From M55B165 sp964423265 (GTDB taxonomy: Bacteria; Actinomycetota; Humimicrobiia; Humimicrobiales; Humimicrobiaceae), in NCBI GenBank assembly GCA_964423265.1, contig CAYREF010000006.1:1-55442 (forward strand): a stretch of 55,442 bases of DNA, given 5' to 3'. Position numbers and translations under genes: made by a program. This document shows, in pieces, positions 15,616 through 23,752 of the stretch. Under the pieces are notes generated by a model. The model had not been told where the DNA came from. It made no database searches and saw only the letters and a program-made list of their open reading frames with translations. Numbering within the stretch: the stretch's first letter is position 1; every line of letters begins with the position of its first letter.

Positions 15616-16761
15616 ATGGAAAAGAAAATTTTTTTTATTCTGTTTTTAATTTCCCTCTTTTTACTACCGCAGGGCTATCTTTACCCTGATTCGCTTGAGG
15701 ACCAGCTAGACGAGGTAAAAAAAGAAAAGGAAGAAACGCAGCAGCAAATAAAGGAGATTAAGGAAGAGGAAGAAGAGTATATTGACCAGTTAAATGAAGT
15801 TGAAGGCAGGATGCTCTATATCTTGGGTGAGCTTGAAGAATACAGGCGCCAGCTTGGGGAGATAAGGATAGAAATAAATAGGACTAATCTGGAATTGGAG
15901 CTGAAAGAAAAAGAGTTGAAACGCACAGAGGAAAATTTACAGCATAAAATTCATGTCCTAAATGAAAGAGTTAAAAATATTTATAAAAATAGGAATATAA
16001 ACTTTTTGGAGGTAATTTTAAATTCAGAGAATTTTATAGATTTTATAGCAAGATTTAAGCTTATGTTGAGGATTGCAGAGCAGGATGTAAAAATTATTAG
16101 AGAAATAAAAGCTCATAAAGAGGAAATATCCGATATTAAGCAAAATATATCGGATTTAAACCAGGAGCAACGAAAACAGGAAGCAGAAATAGAAAGGCTT
16201 ATAGAAAATTCAGAAAACAAGAAAAATCAATTAGAACAGGTTTATCAGGAAAAATTGGCAGTATTAGAAAAGACTAAACAAGACAAGGCTACATTGGTAG
16301 CGATGGAGAAACAGCTTATAGCCAAGGAAAGTGAACTAAAGAAAAAACTTGAAAGTTATAGATACGGAAATGCCCCGGGAGGAAAATTTGCCTGGCCTGC
16401 TAACGGCATCCTAACCTCGGGTTTTGGAAACAGACCAAATCCAGTGCTAGGTGTTTCAAGGATGCATACGGGAATAGATATCGCGGCTGATGAGGGAACG
16501 CCTGTAATAGCGGCTGAAGCCGGGGAGGTAATAGAAGCTGTATATACGGAGGGCTATGGTTATTCATTACTTCTATACCATGGTGGGGGATTTGCTACTT
16601 TTTATGCGCATCTTTCCGGTTTTGCCGTATCCCCCGGCCAAACTGTGAGCAGAGGCCAGGTCATCAGTTATGTGGGAACAACTGGCTGGACAACGGGGCC
16701 ACACCTCCATTTTGAGGTCTGGGTTAACGGAGTTGTAAAAAATCCTTTAAGCTATCTATAA
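15616..16761 (+). CDS. Murein hydrolase activator, coiled coil plus M23 peptidase
   Basis: The 381-residue exported protein has a signal peptide (MEKKIFFILFLISLFLLPQGYLYP), a long coiled coil (about 25-250, rich in E/K/Q heptads) and a C-terminal M23/LytM domain. The domain has GFGNRPNP, RMHTGIDIAADEGTP (HxxxD zinc motif) and HLHFEVW (HxH). Zinc ligands are complete, so it may be an active endopeptidase rather than a pure EnvC-type activator. It follows the metal-binding lipoprotein by 29 bases, with GGGAGAG as ribosome binding site. It probably acts in cell wall remodelling at division. Confidence 0.92.
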   Translation: MEKKIFFILFLISLFLLPQGYLYPDSLEDQLDEVKKEKEETQQQIKEIKEEEEEYIDQLNEVEGRMLYILGELEEYRRQLGEIRIEINRTNLELELKEKELKRTEENLQHKIHVLNERVKNIYKNRNINFLEVILNSENFIDFIARFKLMLRIAEQDVKIIREIKAHKEEISDIKQNISDLNQEQRKQEAEIERLIENSENKKNQLEQVYQEKLAVLEKTKQDKATLVAMEKQLIAKESELKKKLESYRYGNAPGGKFAWPANGILTSGFGNRPNPVLGVSRMHTGIDIAADEGTPVIAAEAGEVIEAVYTEGYGYSLLLYHGGGFATFYAHLSGFAVSPGQTVSRGQVISYVGTTGWTTGPHLHFEVWVNGVVKNPLSYL

Positions 16762-16793
16762 ATGCAAATATTTTCTATAATAGCTAAAAGGTT

Positions 16794-16823
16794 CCTAGCT
16801 TAAAAAATTGCTGGTTAGCTAGG
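16794..16823 (+). other. Inverted repeat between the M23 and M48 genes
   Basis: CCTAGCT (16794-16800) and AGCTAGG (16817-16823) can pair as a 7-bp stem with a 16-base loop, just upstream of the M48 protease ribosome binding site. No T-tract follows, so it is not a typical terminator. It could be an operator or an mRNA structure; nothing further can be said. Confidence 0.3.
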
Positions 16824-16838
16824 GTAAGGAAAGTTCAT

Positions 16839-18029
16839 ATGGTTGAAAAAATTCCAATAATATTTTGGGCAATAATAGGCGTATTAGTTATAGGTATGAT
16901 GGCTTCAATACTGGTATCAGGAGTAATCCTTAAACCTGAATACAGCAAGAATACCCTAAAATACTTCAACCAGGAGTTCCTAGACAGATCTTTTGGTTAC
17001 AGCAGGGTTAAGTTATTGTTATATATTATATATAATATCCTCAGATGGTCTGCTATAATTCTTTTTTTGTATCTGGGATGGAATTTTTTAAGCCAGTTTT
17101 CCGTACTAAAAGCTTTTTTATGCTTGGCAGTTTTTTTGATTGGCCTCCAACTTATAACTTTTTCCATAAGCTATTACAGCGGCTTTGTAATTGAAAGGCT
17201 ATTTAACCTTACTACCCAGAGTTTTTCGGGCTGGCTTATTGACTACCTTAAAAGCTTTATGGTTTCATTTTTTGTGTATTTAATTTTATTTGGAGGCTTA
17301 TATATATTGCTCTTACATGTTCCGCAGTACTGGTTTGTAATTGCAGTTTTTGTGTTAATAATATTTATAGTGCTGGGAATTTTTTTATACCCTTTAATAA
17401 TTGACCCTCTATTCTATAATTTCAAATCCTTAGAAAGTGAGCCCATTAAGTCACAAATAAAGGAAATGGCCTCAAAGGCCGGGATAAGGGTAGAGGAGAT
17501 ATTGGTAGCAGATGCTAGTAGGCGGACTATAAAAGCAAATGCTTATTTTACCGGGCTGGGAAAATCCAAAAGAATAATCATCTACGATAATTTGTTAAAA
17601 AATTTTTCTGAAAAAGAGGCATTGGCTGTAATTGCCCATGAAATGGGCCATTGGAAAAAGATGCATCTTTTAAAAAAGATGGCAGTTGCAGTAGCCGGAG
17701 GTATTTTAACCCTTTTTATAATAAAAGTTATTATAAATTCAATGAATATAAGTTATGATTTTAAGGCAATTATAATTGCCTTCTTGATCTTTAGCCTGTT
17801 AAGCTTTGTGGTTATGCCACTGGAAAATTACATTTCCAGGAAATTTGAAAAAGAAGCGGACCGGCTTTCTGTAGGGCTAACCCAGGAGCCAGAGGGCCAT
17901 ATAGAGCTTATGCAGAAACTGGCCAGATCCAATTTATCAAATGTTGAGCCCAGCCGGATTGTAAAATACATAATATATAGCCATCCACCCATTATGGAAA
18001 GAATAAAGGCTGCTTCCAGCTTCAATTAA
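16839..18029 (+). CDS. M48 family (Ste24-like) membrane metallopeptidase
   Basis: The 396-residue polytopic membrane protease matches the Ste24/CAAX prenyl protease 1 type. Membrane helices lie around residues 8-30, 62-82, 88-110, 140-160, 165-187, 283-300 and 305-325. The zinc motif HEMGH is at 267-271, with the third ligand in the EKEADRLSVGL block (about 333-343). Bacterial members degrade or process membrane proteins. The gene's end overlaps the convergent anti-sigma gene by eight bases. Confidence 0.9.
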   Translation: MVEKIPIIFWAIIGVLVIGMMASILVSGVILKPEYSKNTLKYFNQEFLDRSFGYSRVKLLLYIIYNILRWSAIILFLYLGWNFLSQFSVLKAFLCLAVFLIGLQLITFSISYYSGFVIERLFNLTTQSFSGWLIDYLKSFMVSFFVYLILFGGLYILLLHVPQYWFVIAVFVLIIFIVLGIFLYPLIIDPLFYNFKSLESEPIKSQIKEMASKAGIRVEEILVADASRRTIKANAYFTGLGKSKRIIIYDNLLKNFSEKEALAVIAHEMGHWKKMHLLKKMAVAVAGGILTLFIIKVIINSMNISYDFKAIIIAFLIFSLLSFVVMPLENYISRKFEKEADRLSVGLTQEPEGHIELMQKLARSNLSNVEPSRIVKYIIYSHPPIMERIKAASSFN

Positions 18030-18660
18030 ATTTCTTGCTATGACCTTTAAAATCCGGCTTTTTTTGGCCAAACCTTTTTTGGTATCTGTTATATATTTCA
18101 TTTATATCCTGGACTATTTGTTCTTCCCCGTATCCCCCGAAGTAGCTATACTGCCTGCTATTCCTGTATTCTTCTATTATCTCATCCAGCAGATAGCTTA
18201 CATCCTCTTTATCCGGAGATTCACTTTCTAAGAGGGCCCTGGCTTCAGTTAACCTATTATTTAAAAATTTAAAATGCAGCCTGCCTTCTCTGTCTGAGGC
18301 ATAAAAGAAGAGCTCCAGATCCTCAGCGCTTCTTTTTACAATGTAAAGAGGTTGACCTGGGAGGCTGTCCTGGGAGGCATACAATACTCCCGCAGAGGAG
18401 AAAATAAAAAGCAGGAAAACAGAGATAAATATAACAGCGGGTTTAAGTAAGCGTACCGTTGTTTTTGGCCTGTATTCTTCTTCCCTGATATTATCATATA
18501 TATTATTTAAAAGGTTTGTCTTAAATGCTGCGGCCGGTTTAACCTTTTTTAGGTTTTCCAGGCTATCTATTACGCCAAAATATTGCCTTATCTGACCTTG
18601 GTGGTCTGGGTACTTGTGCAGGCAATATTCAAGGTCATGGCCTTTATCTAAAAGACGCAT
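18022..18660 (-). CDS. DUF5667 domain membrane protein, probable anti-sigma factor
   Basis: The 212-residue product has a cytoplasmic N-terminal part (DLEYCLHKYPDHQGQIRQY, 9-27), one membrane helix (about 73-94) and an extracellular DUF5667 domain starting SLPGQPLYIVKRSAEDLELFF, followed by LHFKFLNNRLTEARALLES. This layout is common for proteins encoded after ECF sigma genes, where they act as membrane anchors inhibiting the sigma factor. The sigma gene is 29 bases upstream on the same strand. The signal sensed is unknown. No in-frame start exists upstream of this ATG. Confidence 0.82.
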   Translation of the reverse strand: MRLLDKGHDLEYCLHKYPDHQGQIRQYFGVIDSLENLKKVKPAAAFKTNLLNNIYDNIREEEYRPKTTVRLLKPAVIFISVFLLFIFSSAGVLYASQDSLPGQPLYIVKRSAEDLELFFYASDREGRLHFKFLNNRLTEARALLESESPDKEDVSYLLDEIIEEYRNSRQYSYFGGYGEEQIVQDINEIYNRYQKRFGQKKPDFKGHSKKFN

Positions 18661-18689
18661 GCAATTTAATATAATTTTTTTTATTGTTA

Positions 18690-19211
18690 TTATCCTTGCC
18701 CATTTTTTAATTCTTCCCTGAGCTTGTGTAAACCCCTAAATATTATTCCCCTTATAGTTGACTGCTTTTTGCCTAGAATCCTAGAAATTGTACCGTAATC
18801 CAAATCTTTAACAAATTTTAGCATTAGAGCCTCTTGTTGCAGGACGGTTAACCTAGACAAGCTTTTCAGGATTTTTTCATTTCCAAAGCTTAACTCTTTT
18901 CTTAGGAAGGGGCTTAAGTTAAAAAAACTTTTTTCCCAGGAAACATTTTCCTCTATATTACCAGTTTCTATTTCCTGCCGGTTTCCTTTCCTGCGGTAAT
19001 AATCTATTAATGTATTCTTGGCTATTTTATCCATATAAAAAACTTTTCTCATTCAGGCTGGTGCTTTTTAAATTTTTATAAATCTTAATTGAAACTTCGC
19101 TTGCCAGGTCTTCTGCCGCTTGTTTGTCGGTAACCCTGAACAGGAAATACCGGTAAAGCTTATCTATAAAGCAGTGATAAATTTTTTCAAACTATTTTTA
19201 TCACCGTTCAT
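18690..19211 (-). pseudogene. ECF-type sigma factor gene with two frameshifts
   Basis: Read in sections, this is a full ECF sigma factor of about 173 residues. From an ATG at 19211 comes MNGDKNS. Region 2 then continues in another frame (FEKIYHCFIDKLYRYF, DKQAAEDLASE). A third section restores the original frame (DKIAKNTLIDYYRRK, then region 4 with LQQEALMLKFVKDLDYGTISRILG). One base is missing near 19188-19193 (T-run on the coding strand), and one extra T sits in the T6 run at 19037-19042. The two shifts cancel and total length is a multiple of three. An intact frame exists only from an ATG at 19052, lacking most of region 2. This is either true decay or homopolymer sequence error; the neighbouring anti-sigma gene is intact. 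Confidence 0.72.
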
Positions 19212-19353
19212 GTAAAAATTTTTTAAGTATAAGTTAATGCCAGTCAAAATTTAAACACTTTCTAATAATCTGCATTAAATTATACTTTAATGTCTATCAT
19301 TTTCACATTTTCCTGGTAAAAATGATTTGAGTAACTTATTAATGTAACAAATA

Positions 19354-19566
19354 ATGGTCCCCCAGTTTAATATCAAGTGGATAACTATTAATGCTAAAAG
19401 CAATATCGAACTCCAGCCATGCTATAATTTAAAAGAGCTCCTGGAAATAAAGGTGGGCAATACCAGGTTTGCTATTCCGCCCCGTGATGGGGATAACCAT
19501 AATATAAGGGCGTTGACAGTGCTTGCCAGGCTGCATATAAATAACCAGACTGTTAAGTATTTTTAA
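19354..19566 (+). CDS. Small hypothetical open frame
   Basis: This 70-residue open frame (begins MVPQFNIKWITINAKSN, contains RFAIPPRDGDNHNIRALTVL) has no recognised domain, signal or membrane segment. No good ribosome binding site precedes the ATG. It stands between the broken sigma gene and the convergent Cys-rich exported protein. It may be a gene fragment or a chance open frame. Confidence 0.25.
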   Translation: MVPQFNIKWITINAKSNIELQPCYNLKELLEIKVGNTRFAIPPRDGDNHNIRALTVLARLHINNQTVKYF

Positions 19567-19580
19567 TTTAGCCTTGATTT

Positions 19581-19865
19581 TCATTTACCGCTGCTTCTCC
19601 TGTTTTGCCTTAGCTTATTTTGATGCTGGAAATTAAATTCATTTTCATAGCACCTGTTACTGCAGTCTCTATGGTAGCAGTTTTGCCACTGGTGGTTGTG
19701 AGTATAGCAATACTGGCTAAAGCTATCCTTCTTGTATTCTGCTGTTGATCCCCAGTCCTTGCCTTTTTCTGCTACTTTCTCTTTCTGATATGCAAATAAG
19801 AAACCGGTGGCACTTAGAAGTACCACTACCCCAATGGCCACTGCTACTATTATTTTTTTAATCAT
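19581..19865 (-). CDS. Small exported or membrane-anchored Cys/His-rich protein
   Basis: The 94-residue product starts at the ATG preceded by AAAGGAGG, a near-perfect ribosome binding site; an upstream in-frame start is disregarded. Residues 1-25 are a signal peptide or N-terminal anchor (IIVAVAIGVVVLLSATGFLFA). The outer part holds C53, C63, C68 and C72 (C-x9-C-x4-C-x3-C) with H56, H58 and H65 interspersed, plus aromatic residues. This could bind a metal or form two disulfides. The tail is basic (KLRQNRRSSGK). I do not recognise the family. It is divergent from the TetR regulator, which could control it. Confidence 0.65.
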   Translation of the reverse strand: MIKKIIVAVAIGVVVLLSATGFLFAYQKEKVAEKGKDWGSTAEYKKDSFSQYCYTHNHQWQNCYHRDCSNRCYENEFNFQHQNKLRQNRRSSGK

Positions 19866-19902
19866 CTTGCCTCCTTTAAAGCTTTTGTTATATATAAACG
19901 AA

Positions 19903-19923
19903 CCTAACCGCAATTTTGTTAGG
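19903..19923. promoter_or_regulatory. Inverted repeat in the divergent promoter region
   Basis: CCTAAC (19903-19908) and GTTAGG (19918-19923) form a 6-bp dyad with a 9-base spacer, upstream of the Cys/His-rich gene on one side and the TetR gene on the other. It is a plausible binding site for a dimeric regulator, but its half-site differs from the dyad over the TetR start. Confidence 0.3.
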
Positions 19924-19957
19924 GAAAAAATTTTTTAGTGCAATAAATATATGGGTA

Positions 19958-19989
19958 TGCTATCATTAAAAAAATACCGACTGGTAGGT
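19958..19989 (+). promoter_or_regulatory. TetR gene promoter with overlapping operator-like dyad
   Basis: TGCTATCAT (19958-19966) is an extended -10 element. The imperfect dyad ACCGACTGGTAGGT (19976-19989) follows at about +3 to +16, covering the region of the ribosome binding site. It resembles the ACCGAC-GTCGGT type dyads bound by many TetR regulators. Autorepression is inferred. Confidence 0.42.
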
Positions 19990-19995
19990 TTTTTT

Positions 19996-20598
19996 ATGAA
20001 TAAACAGGAGCGGGGCCTTAAAACTAGGAGCAAAATTTTAAAAATGGCATTATTGTGTTTTGCCAGAAATGGGTTTGACAATACCAGCATAGAGCAGATT
20101 TGTAATAGAGCTGGCATGAGCAAGGGAGCTTTTTACCACCATTTTGAAAGCAAGCAACATCTTTTTCTGGAACTGGTTAATGATTGGCTAAAAAGAATAG
20201 ATGAGAGGCTGCAATCTTTAGGGCTTGAGTCGGGAGATGTGAAAGAAACAATTTCCAAAATTAGCTCAGTTGCTGAATCTGTTTTTAAGGAAGCGGGGGA
20301 TAATGTACCTATTTTCCTGGAGATCTGGCTTAAGATTGCCAGGGACCCTGCAGTCCATGACAAGCTTGTGGAGCCATATCAGAAGTATTTAAGCTATTTT
20401 AAGGATTTGATACAAAAATCAATAGACAGCAGTAATTTGAAAAAGGTAAATGCTGAAGCTACAGCAAGGCTGGTTATAGCCCTTTCGCTGGGTTTGCTTC
20501 TGCAGAGTTACTTTGAAAAAGAAAACCAGGATTGGGAAGGAATAACAAGGGAAGCTTTCCTGGTTTTTACACAGGGGATTTTAGCAAGAGAGGGATGA
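19996..20598 (+). CDS. TetR/AcrR family transcriptional regulator
   Basis: The 200-residue product has the TetR HTH: TRSKILKMALLCFARNGFDNTSIEQICNRAGMSKGAFYHHFESKQHLF at about 10-57, where GAFYHHF is the recognition helix. The C-terminal ligand domain has no assignable effector. The ATG at the start of MNKQERG is chosen because GGTAGG lies upstream and the longer frame would add a non-family N-terminus. The epimerase gene begins four bases after its stop and is probably under its control. Confidence 0.9.
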   Translation: MNKQERGLKTRSKILKMALLCFARNGFDNTSIEQICNRAGMSKGAFYHHFESKQHLFLELVNDWLKRIDERLQSLGLESGDVKETISKISSVAESVFKEAGDNVPIFLEIWLKIARDPAVHDKLVEPYQKYLSYFKDLIQKSIDSSNLKKVNAEATARLVIALSLGLLLQSYFEKENQDWEGITREAFLVFTQGILAREG

Positions 20599-20602
20599 TG
20601 GC

Positions 20603-21595
20603 ATGAAAGTTCTTTTAACTGGAGGTTTTGGATGTATTGGGCTTTGTACCCTGGAAAAATTAATTAATAAAGGGCATGAAGTTAGAATATTTGATATAAA
20701 AAGCAAGCAAAACGAGAAAAAAGCAAAAAAAATGGCCAATGAGGCTGAAATATTCTGGGGAAGTGTTAGCCATAGGGAAGATATAGAGAATGCTTTAAAG
20801 GATATAGATTTAGTTATACATCTGGCTTTTTTGATGCCTCCGGCCAGCGAAGAAGACCCTAATAATTCCTGGGATATAAATATCGGGGGCACCAAAAACC
20901 TTATCGATGCTATGAGAAGAATGGAAAAAAAGCCTAAAATTATTTTTACTTCATCAGTTTCGGTGTATGGTAGGACGCAGCACCTACCTCCGCCTAGAAA
21001 TAAACATGATGAACTAAAGCCAACCGATAATTATTCCCACCATAAAGTTGCCTGTGAGCAACTGGTAAAAATTTCTAGCCTTAAGTGGTCCATATTCCGA
21101 TTGGGTGCAGTTCTGTCCTTTTCTCTGACTGAATTAAATCCCATGCTTTTCTCAGTTCCTCTGGATACCAGGATAGAAATAGTGCACCCCCAGGATGTAG
21201 CAGAAGCTTTTGCCAACGCTGCTGGCAATGAAAAGGTCTACAATAAGGTATTGCTTATTGGGGGCGGGGAAAGCTGCAGGTTATACCAGAAAGAATTTGT
21301 AGAAAGGGTAATGAATGCAGTAGGAGTTGGGATGCTGCCCCAGGCAGCTTTTGACATAAGACCATTTTACACTGACTGGTTGCAAACAGATGAAAGCCAG
21401 GGGCTGCTGGATTATCAGAAACATAATTTAGATGATTTTATTAGGGAGATAAGGGAAAAACTGGGACTGAAGAGGCATTTTGTAAAAATACTTTCCCCTG
21501 CCATCAGGTACTTCCTTTTAAAGAAATCCCCATACTTGAAGAAGGACAGACCAAAAAATAATTTTAATAAAAAACCGAAAATATCGCATATCTAG
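20603..21595 (+). CDS. NAD-dependent epimerase/dehydratase family protein
   Basis: This 330-residue extended short-chain dehydrogenase has the N-terminal nucleotide motif VLLTGGFGCIGLCTLEKL (GxxGxxG at about 7-13), DIDLVIHLAFLMPP, a Ser-rich catalytic segment (IIFTSSVSVYG) and the YxxxK catalytic pair in NYSHHKVACEQ. The substrate is not identifiable. The C-terminal 40 residues are basic (KKSPYLKKDRPKNN) and may be an extension specific to this lineage. It is coupled to the TetR gene. Confidence 0.87.
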   Translation: MKVLLTGGFGCIGLCTLEKLINKGHEVRIFDIKSKQNEKKAKKMANEAEIFWGSVSHREDIENALKDIDLVIHLAFLMPPASEEDPNNSWDINIGGTKNLIDAMRRMEKKPKIIFTSSVSVYGRTQHLPPPRNKHDELKPTDNYSHHKVACEQLVKISSLKWSIFRLGAVLSFSLTELNPMLFSVPLDTRIEIVHPQDVAEAFANAAGNEKVYNKVLLIGGGESCRLYQKEFVERVMNAVGVGMLPQAAFDIRPFYTDWLQTDESQGLLDYQKHNLDDFIREIREKLGLKRHFVKILSPAIRYFLLKKSPYLKKDRPKNNFNKKPKISHI

Positions 21596-21643
21596 ATTAT
21601 AATTCCTGCCAGAATTCCAAAATACAATTCAACCGAAAGCCTA

Positions 21644-21964
21644 ATGGAAGGCAATAATTTTTTTAGCTTATACCATGAAGAATTAAAATTAACCCTAAAG
21701 GCCAATTTTTTCTGCGGCTGGCACAGATAAGGGACGGGTGTTTATTAGGAGAAAGTATATGCTCAACTTTGCCTGGACCGTAATTTTGAGCTTGTAGCAT
21801 AAAAATATTTTGAAGGATATAATATGGTCTTAAAATAACCGGAATATTTATATGAATACGAATTAGACTCTACCGAGGAGAATACAGGGGGATTTAGATA
21901 TATAATTTCTGCTGATATAGGCAATAAATGGGTAAAGAAAGTATTAAGAGACAAGGTACATTGA
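21644..21964 (+). pseudogene. Possible decayed gene with in-frame stops
   Basis: In one frame this stretch reads as protein-like segments separated by four stop codons. The first segment includes SLYHEELKLTLKANFFCGWH, the third EKVYAQLCLDRNFELVA, and the last YLYEYELDSTEENTGGF followed by RYIISADIGNKWVKKVL. The frame is the same as that of the upstream epimerase. The whole 466-base gap between the epimerase and the cytochrome-like gene has no intact gene. Four stops in about 106 codons is not far below chance for AT-rich DNA, so this remains tentative. I do not recognise the parent family. Confidence 0.3.
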
Positions 21965-22061
21965 ATTTCCGGTCCTGCAGAATGGTTGATAGTATAGCCG
22001 GCAGCTTAAAAAATAGACAGGGTAATATTAAAAGGAATTTTCCTGGCTACAATAAGGGAAA

Positions 22062-22373
22062 ATGAACAAATTTTTAAGAAAATTAAATAGGATTGCAGCT
22101 TACATCCTTATAGTTCTTTTTGTAATACTTATGATTACAGGTTACAGGCAGGTGGGGTATTTTACTTTTATTACCAGAGGGGTTGCAAGTAGCTTGCACC
22201 AGATTTACATTAATATAATATTTTTGGTTTTATTTACTTTTCATTCTGCAATGGGGATAAGAATTGCCTTAAAAAGGAATAAAGTAAGCGGGCTGTATGT
22301 GGATATTTTATTGATTATACTAAGCATTATTTTTATTGCCGGATTTTCTTATTTTACTATGGCCTTAATTTAA
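22062..22373 (+). CDS. Small three-helix membrane protein with paired His (cytochrome b-like)
   Basis: The 103-residue protein has membrane helices at about 11-27, 48-66 and 79-101. H46 and H61, at the two ends of the middle helix (LHQIYINIIFLVLFTFHSAMG), are spaced as in b-type heme-binding membrane proteins. It is followed after three bases by a sulfite-oxidase-fold protein, and a second small di-His membrane protein follows that. A heme-bearing electron carrier for the cassette is likely but not proven. I cannot assign a named family. Confidence 0.65.
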   Translation: MNKFLRKLNRIAAYILIVLFVILMITGYRQVGYFTFITRGVASSLHQIYINIIFLVLFTFHSAMGIRIALKRNKVSGLYVDILLIILSIIFIAGFSYFTMALI

Positions 22374-22376
22374 AAA

Positions 22377-23552
22377 ATGAAGAAAAAACTTTACATTACA
22401 TTAATAGTTATAACCCTAGTTGGTTTGATTGGCTTCTTCTCTTATTATATTGCCAAAAATGAACTGGGAAAAAGGAGAGAACAAGCCTTTGATCCTGCCA
22501 GCATTGATATTAGCCAAATTGACAGCGACTTGGAATTTGCAGAAACTATCCCTGAATACAGGATATTGTTTAATGGTTTGGTTGAAGAAAGCGTGGAACT
22601 GAAATTTACTGATATTATTAAACAGTATGGAAATGAAACACAAGTTCAGAGAGTACATGGGATAAGGTCTGATGGGGAAGAAATTGATATTGAGTATACT
22701 GGTATGGATATTAATTTGATATTGGAAGATTTAGGAATAAATGAAGAAGCAAAGAATATTACTATATATGCTACCGACCTTTATGCAGCTAATTTTAAGT
22801 TGGAGGAAACAAAAGAAGATTTTTATTTAGTTTGGAAAAAAAATGGAGAATACATGAATCCTTCTCAAGATGGGGTGTTAAAAATAGCTAAGCACAATGG
22901 CCTTACCAGCAAATGGGTAAAAAATCCTGTGCTTTTTAATTTTATTGCAGAATTTAAGGATTTGGTTCCGGAAGGGGACAGGGAAACCATGGAAGCCATA
23001 GAGTTTGCTTCAGAGCAGAGCATGTTCACCTTATCCATAAGCGGTTCTCCAGAGATAGATGCAGAAGACTGGGAATTGAGGATAGGGGGGCTGTCAGATA
23101 ATACTCTTGGCCTAAGCTATGAGGATATAAAAAGTATGCCTCAGGAATCTGTTTACGCTACCCTGGAAACAATTTCAAATCCCCCTGGAGGTCCATTGAT
23201 TGGAAATGCAGTGTGGGAAGGAGTTCCTTTTTCTCATATATTAGAGCTGGCGGATTACAAGGAATCTGCGGTTGAAGTTGTGTTTTACTGCCAGGATGGA
23301 TATTCTACAAGCATAACTATGGAAGAGGCCAGGCAGGAGGGTGTAATTTTAGCTTATAAGATGAATGGAAGGGAGCTGTCTCCTGTACATGGTTTTCCGG
23401 TAAGGATGGTAATACCTTCAAAATATGGAATGAAATGGGCTAAGTGGATTAACCAGATAGAATTTGTAGATTATGATTACAAAGGGTACTGGGAGAGCAG
23501 GGGTTGGTCAGATTATGCAGGCAGAGACCAGCCTGACAAAAGATATGACTGA
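22377..23552 (+). CDS. Sulfite-oxidase-fold (Oxidored_molyb) protein lacking the Mo-ligand Cys
   Basis: The 391-residue protein is anchored by an N-terminal helix (6-26) and appears to hold two similar domains (about 58-195 and 215-370). The second is clearly the molybdopterin-oxidoreductase fold: WELRIGGLSDN, YATLETISNPPGGPLIGNAVWEGVP (259-283), VVFYCQDGYSTSITMEEA, and SPVHGFPVRMVIPSKYGMKWAKWI (335-358). In active members the Mo-coordinating Cys occupies the position of Thr265 (TLEC). The first domain has no Cys there either. It may bind a pterin without classical catalysis, or act structurally. It lies between two small di-His membrane proteins. Confidence 0.82.
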   Translation: MKKKLYITLIVITLVGLIGFFSYYIAKNELGKRREQAFDPASIDISQIDSDLEFAETIPEYRILFNGLVEESVELKFTDIIKQYGNETQVQRVHGIRSDGEEIDIEYTGMDINLILEDLGINEEAKNITIYATDLYAANFKLEETKEDFYLVWKKNGEYMNPSQDGVLKIAKHNGLTSKWVKNPVLFNFIAEFKDLVPEGDRETMEAIEFASEQSMFTLSISGSPEIDAEDWELRIGGLSDNTLGLSYEDIKSMPQESVYATLETISNPPGGPLIGNAVWEGVPFSHILELADYKESAVEVVFYCQDGYSTSITMEEARQEGVILAYKMNGRELSPVHGFPVRMVIPSKYGMKWAKWINQIEFVDYDYKGYWESRGWSDYAGRDQPDKRYD

Positions 23553-23563
23553 GGTCATAAATT

Positions 23564-23752
23564 ATGCAAAATTTAATATTGGGCCTGGGCATTACTTCAT
23601 ATAGCATGCTGGTGCTGACTTTAATAGGGCTGCTTCTTTTTAGGCTGAAAAAGAAGAGGATATTTTACAAAATGCACAGGGCTTTAGGGATAGTTACTTT
23701 AATCCTTGCTTCCACCCATGGATTTCTTGCATTGTATTATTACCTGGGTTAA
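23564..23752 (+). CDS. Small two-helix membrane protein with paired His (cytochrome b-like)
   Basis: The 62-residue protein has membrane helices at about 8-27 and 40-60. H38 and H52 are 13 residues apart along the second helix (MHRALGIVTLILASTHGF), the classic spacing for ligating hemes or pairing with His on another helix, as in cytochrome b561-like folds. It starts 11 bases after the sulfite-oxidase-fold gene. Its last four bases overlap the convergent DOMON lipoprotein gene. Together with the 103-residue protein it could assemble a four- or five-helix cytochrome. Confidence 0.65.
   Translation: MQNLILGLGITSYSMLVLTLIGLLLFRLKKKRIFYKMHRALGIVTLILASTHGFLALYYYLG

Noticed and set aside
21644..21964. 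Stop codon recoding (an alternative genetic code or selenocysteine) to explain in-frame stops
   Set aside because: TAA, TAG and TGA all end intact, recognisable genes elsewhere in the window, and no recoding element is visible; decay or chance is simpler.
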